Part shown: positions 13,495 through 14,677 of the stretch, one piece after another
How the letters are laid out: each line of letters starts with the position of its first letter
Numbering within the stretch: the first letter of the stretch is position 1
NCBI GenBank assembly: GCA_964431545.1
Contig: CAYSLC010000140.1
Span: 1 to 14,677, forward strand
DNA: 14,677 nt
Source of the DNA: CAYSLC01 sp964431545
Lineage (GTDB): Bacteria; Desulfobacterota; Desulfobacteria; Desulfobacterales; JAABSP01
Direction: 5' to 3'
The notes under the pieces: model-generated
Seen by the model: the letters and a program-made list of their open reading frames with translations, nothing else
Databases searched by the model: none
Told to the model about the DNA's origin: nothing
Made by a program: the position numbers and the translations under genes

Positions 13495-14677
13495 ATGGAA
13501 TTCGAATCGGTGATCGGACTTGAGGTCCATGCCCAGTTGAACACCCGAACCAAGATCTTCTGCGGCTGTTCCACGGCGTTCGGAGCGGCGCCCAACACCC
13601 ACGTCTGCCCGGTCTGCCTGGGCATGCCGGGGGTCCTGCCGGTCCTCAACCGGAAGGTGGTGGAGTCCACCCTCCGGATGGCGCTGGCCACCCACTGCGC
13701 CATCGAACCCCGGAGCCGGTTCGCCCGGAAGAACTATTTCTACCCCGACCTTCCGAAGGGGTACCAGATCTCCCAGTACGAACTGCCCATCGCGCGCCAC
13801 GGCCACGTGGAGATCGAGACCGAAGCGGGGGGACGTCAGCGCATCGGCATTACCCGGATCCACATGGAGGAGGATGCCGGAAAGCTGGTCCATGATCCGG
13901 ACCGCCCCTTCAGCCGGGTCGATCTCAACCGGACCGGGGTTCCCCTGATGGAGATCGTCAGCGAGCCGGACATCCGCTCCCCCGAGGCGGCCGGCGCCTA
14001 TCTCCGGAAGCTCCGGACCCTGATCCGGTATCTGGGCATCGGGGACGGCAACATGGAGGAGGGCAGCTTCCGGTGCGACGCCAACGTCTCCATCATGCCG
14101 AAGGGATCGAAAACCTTCGGCACCCGGACCGAACTCAAGAACCTCAACTCCTTCAGGCATGTGGAAAAGGCGCTCCAGTTCGAAATCCTGCGGCAGAAGG
14201 AGGTGCTCGCCGACGGCGGATCGGTGGTCCAGGAGACCCGGCTGTGGGATCCGGATCGGAACCGAAGCTCCTCCATGCGGGGCAAGGAGGAGGCCCACGA
14301 CTACCGCTACTTCCCCGATCCGGACCTGCTGCCCCTGGAGGTGGACGAGGCGTGGATCGAGGCCGTCCGGGGGGACCTGCCGGAGCTTCCCGATGCCCGG
14401 AAGGCCCGGTTCATGGAGGCGTACGAATTGTCCGCCTATGACGCGGAGGTCCTCACGGCGGCCCGGGAGACGGCCGACTATTTCGAGGCATGCCTCGACA
14501 CGTTCCACGCCCCCAAGCCGGTGGCCAACTGGGTGATGGGACCGCTCCTCGGGCTCCTCAACGCAGAGGGCAAGACCATCGATGCCTCCCCGATTCCGCC
14601 GACCGCCATAGGGGAGCTGGTCAAGATGGTCGACGGGGAGATGATCTCGGGGAAGATCGCCAAGACCGTCTTCGAGG
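13495..14677 (+). CDS. gatB: Aspartyl/glutamyl-tRNA amidotransferase subunit B (3' end off the window)
   Basis: The first 394 codons of GatB are present; family members are about 475-480 residues, so the C-terminal tRNA-contacting tail is missing at the right edge. GatB with GatA and GatC converts misacylated Glu-tRNA(Gln) or Asp-tRNA(Asn) to the amide form. Visible hallmarks are VIGLEVHAQL at 6-15 (E10, H12), the zinc-type cysteines C23, C25, C38 and C41, KNYFYPDLPKGYQISQYE at 79-96, HMEEDAGKL at 123-131, LMEIVSEPD at 151-159, and DYRYFPDPD at 269-277. ATG at 13495 is preceded by GAGGAAG 4 nt upstream. It follows the S1-domain gene by 12 nt. gatA and gatC are not in the window. Confidence 0.97.
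   Translation, partial: MEFESVIGLEVHAQLNTRTKIFCGCSTAFGAAPNTHVCPVCLGMPGVLPVLNRKVVESTLRMALATHCAIEPRSRFARKNYFYPDLPKGYQISQYELPIARHGHVEIETEAGGRQRIGITRIHMEEDAGKLVHDPDRPFSRVDLNRTGVPLMEIVSEPDIRSPEAAGAYLRKLRTLIRYLGIGDGNMEEGSFRCDANVSIMPKGSKTFGTRTELKNLNSFRHVEKALQFEILRQKEVLADGGSVVQETRLWDPDRNRSSSMRGKEEAHDYRYFPDPDLLPLEVDEAWIEAVRGDLPELPDARKARFMEAYELSAYDAEVLTAARETADYFEACLDTFHAPKPVANWVMGPLLGLLNAEGKTIDASPIPPTAIGELVKMVDGEMISGKIAKTVFE

Overview
This is a GC-rich bacterial window whose genes fit an anaerobic bacterium of the Desulfobacterota (deltaproteobacterial) type. That placement is an inference from gene content: a Ni-Fe carbon monoxide dehydrogenase with an electron-transfer ferredoxin and a flavoprotein, an FG-GAP propeller surface protein, and a bifunctional glycogen debranching enzyme. 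No rRNA, tRNA, CRISPR array, insertion sequence or phage gene was seen.

Layout. (1) Bases 1-1812, minus strand: the first 604 codons of a secreted protein with seven FG-GAP repeats followed by Ig/cadherin-like repeats; it runs off the left edge. (2) Bases 1813-2397: a 585-base gap with an AT-rich core and two pairs of tandem 9-bp repeats. (3) Bases 2398-7365, minus strand: an exported cyclophilin-type prolyl isomerase followed 21 nt later by a 1441-residue GH13-GH133 debranching enzyme, with a good candidate sigma-70 promoter at 7403-7431. (4) Bases 7511-11372, minus strand: a CO-oxidation operon transcribed in the order FAD/NAD(P) oxidoreductase, cooF, cooS. (5) Bases 11373-11736: a divergent intergenic region with a promoter for the rightward genes and a CRP-like palindrome near the leftward operon. 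(6) Bases 11737-14677, plus strand: a small YvlB/SHOCT-like protein, a five-domain S1 RNA-binding protein and gatB (cut by the right edge).

How the genes work together. The CO operon forms a complete electron path. CooS oxidises CO to CO2, the four-cluster ferredoxin CooF takes the electrons, and the flavoprotein most likely passes them to NAD(P)+. The CooS N-terminus carries a Cys-X2-Cys D-cluster motif instead of the common Cys-X7-Cys, as recalled for the Desulfovibrio vulgaris enzyme with a [2Fe-2S] D-cluster. No cooC, cooA, rcoM or hydrogenase gene is in the window. The debranching enzyme carries both activities needed to trim glycogen branches on one chain. The rightward operon is a translation-related group.

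Nothing here is certainly a new system. The points most worth checking are the D-cluster variant, the mutually exclusive hairpins between the flavoprotein gene and cooF, the palindrome upstream of the operon, the fused debranching enzyme, and a seven-codon reading frame overlapping the likely start of the S1-domain gene.
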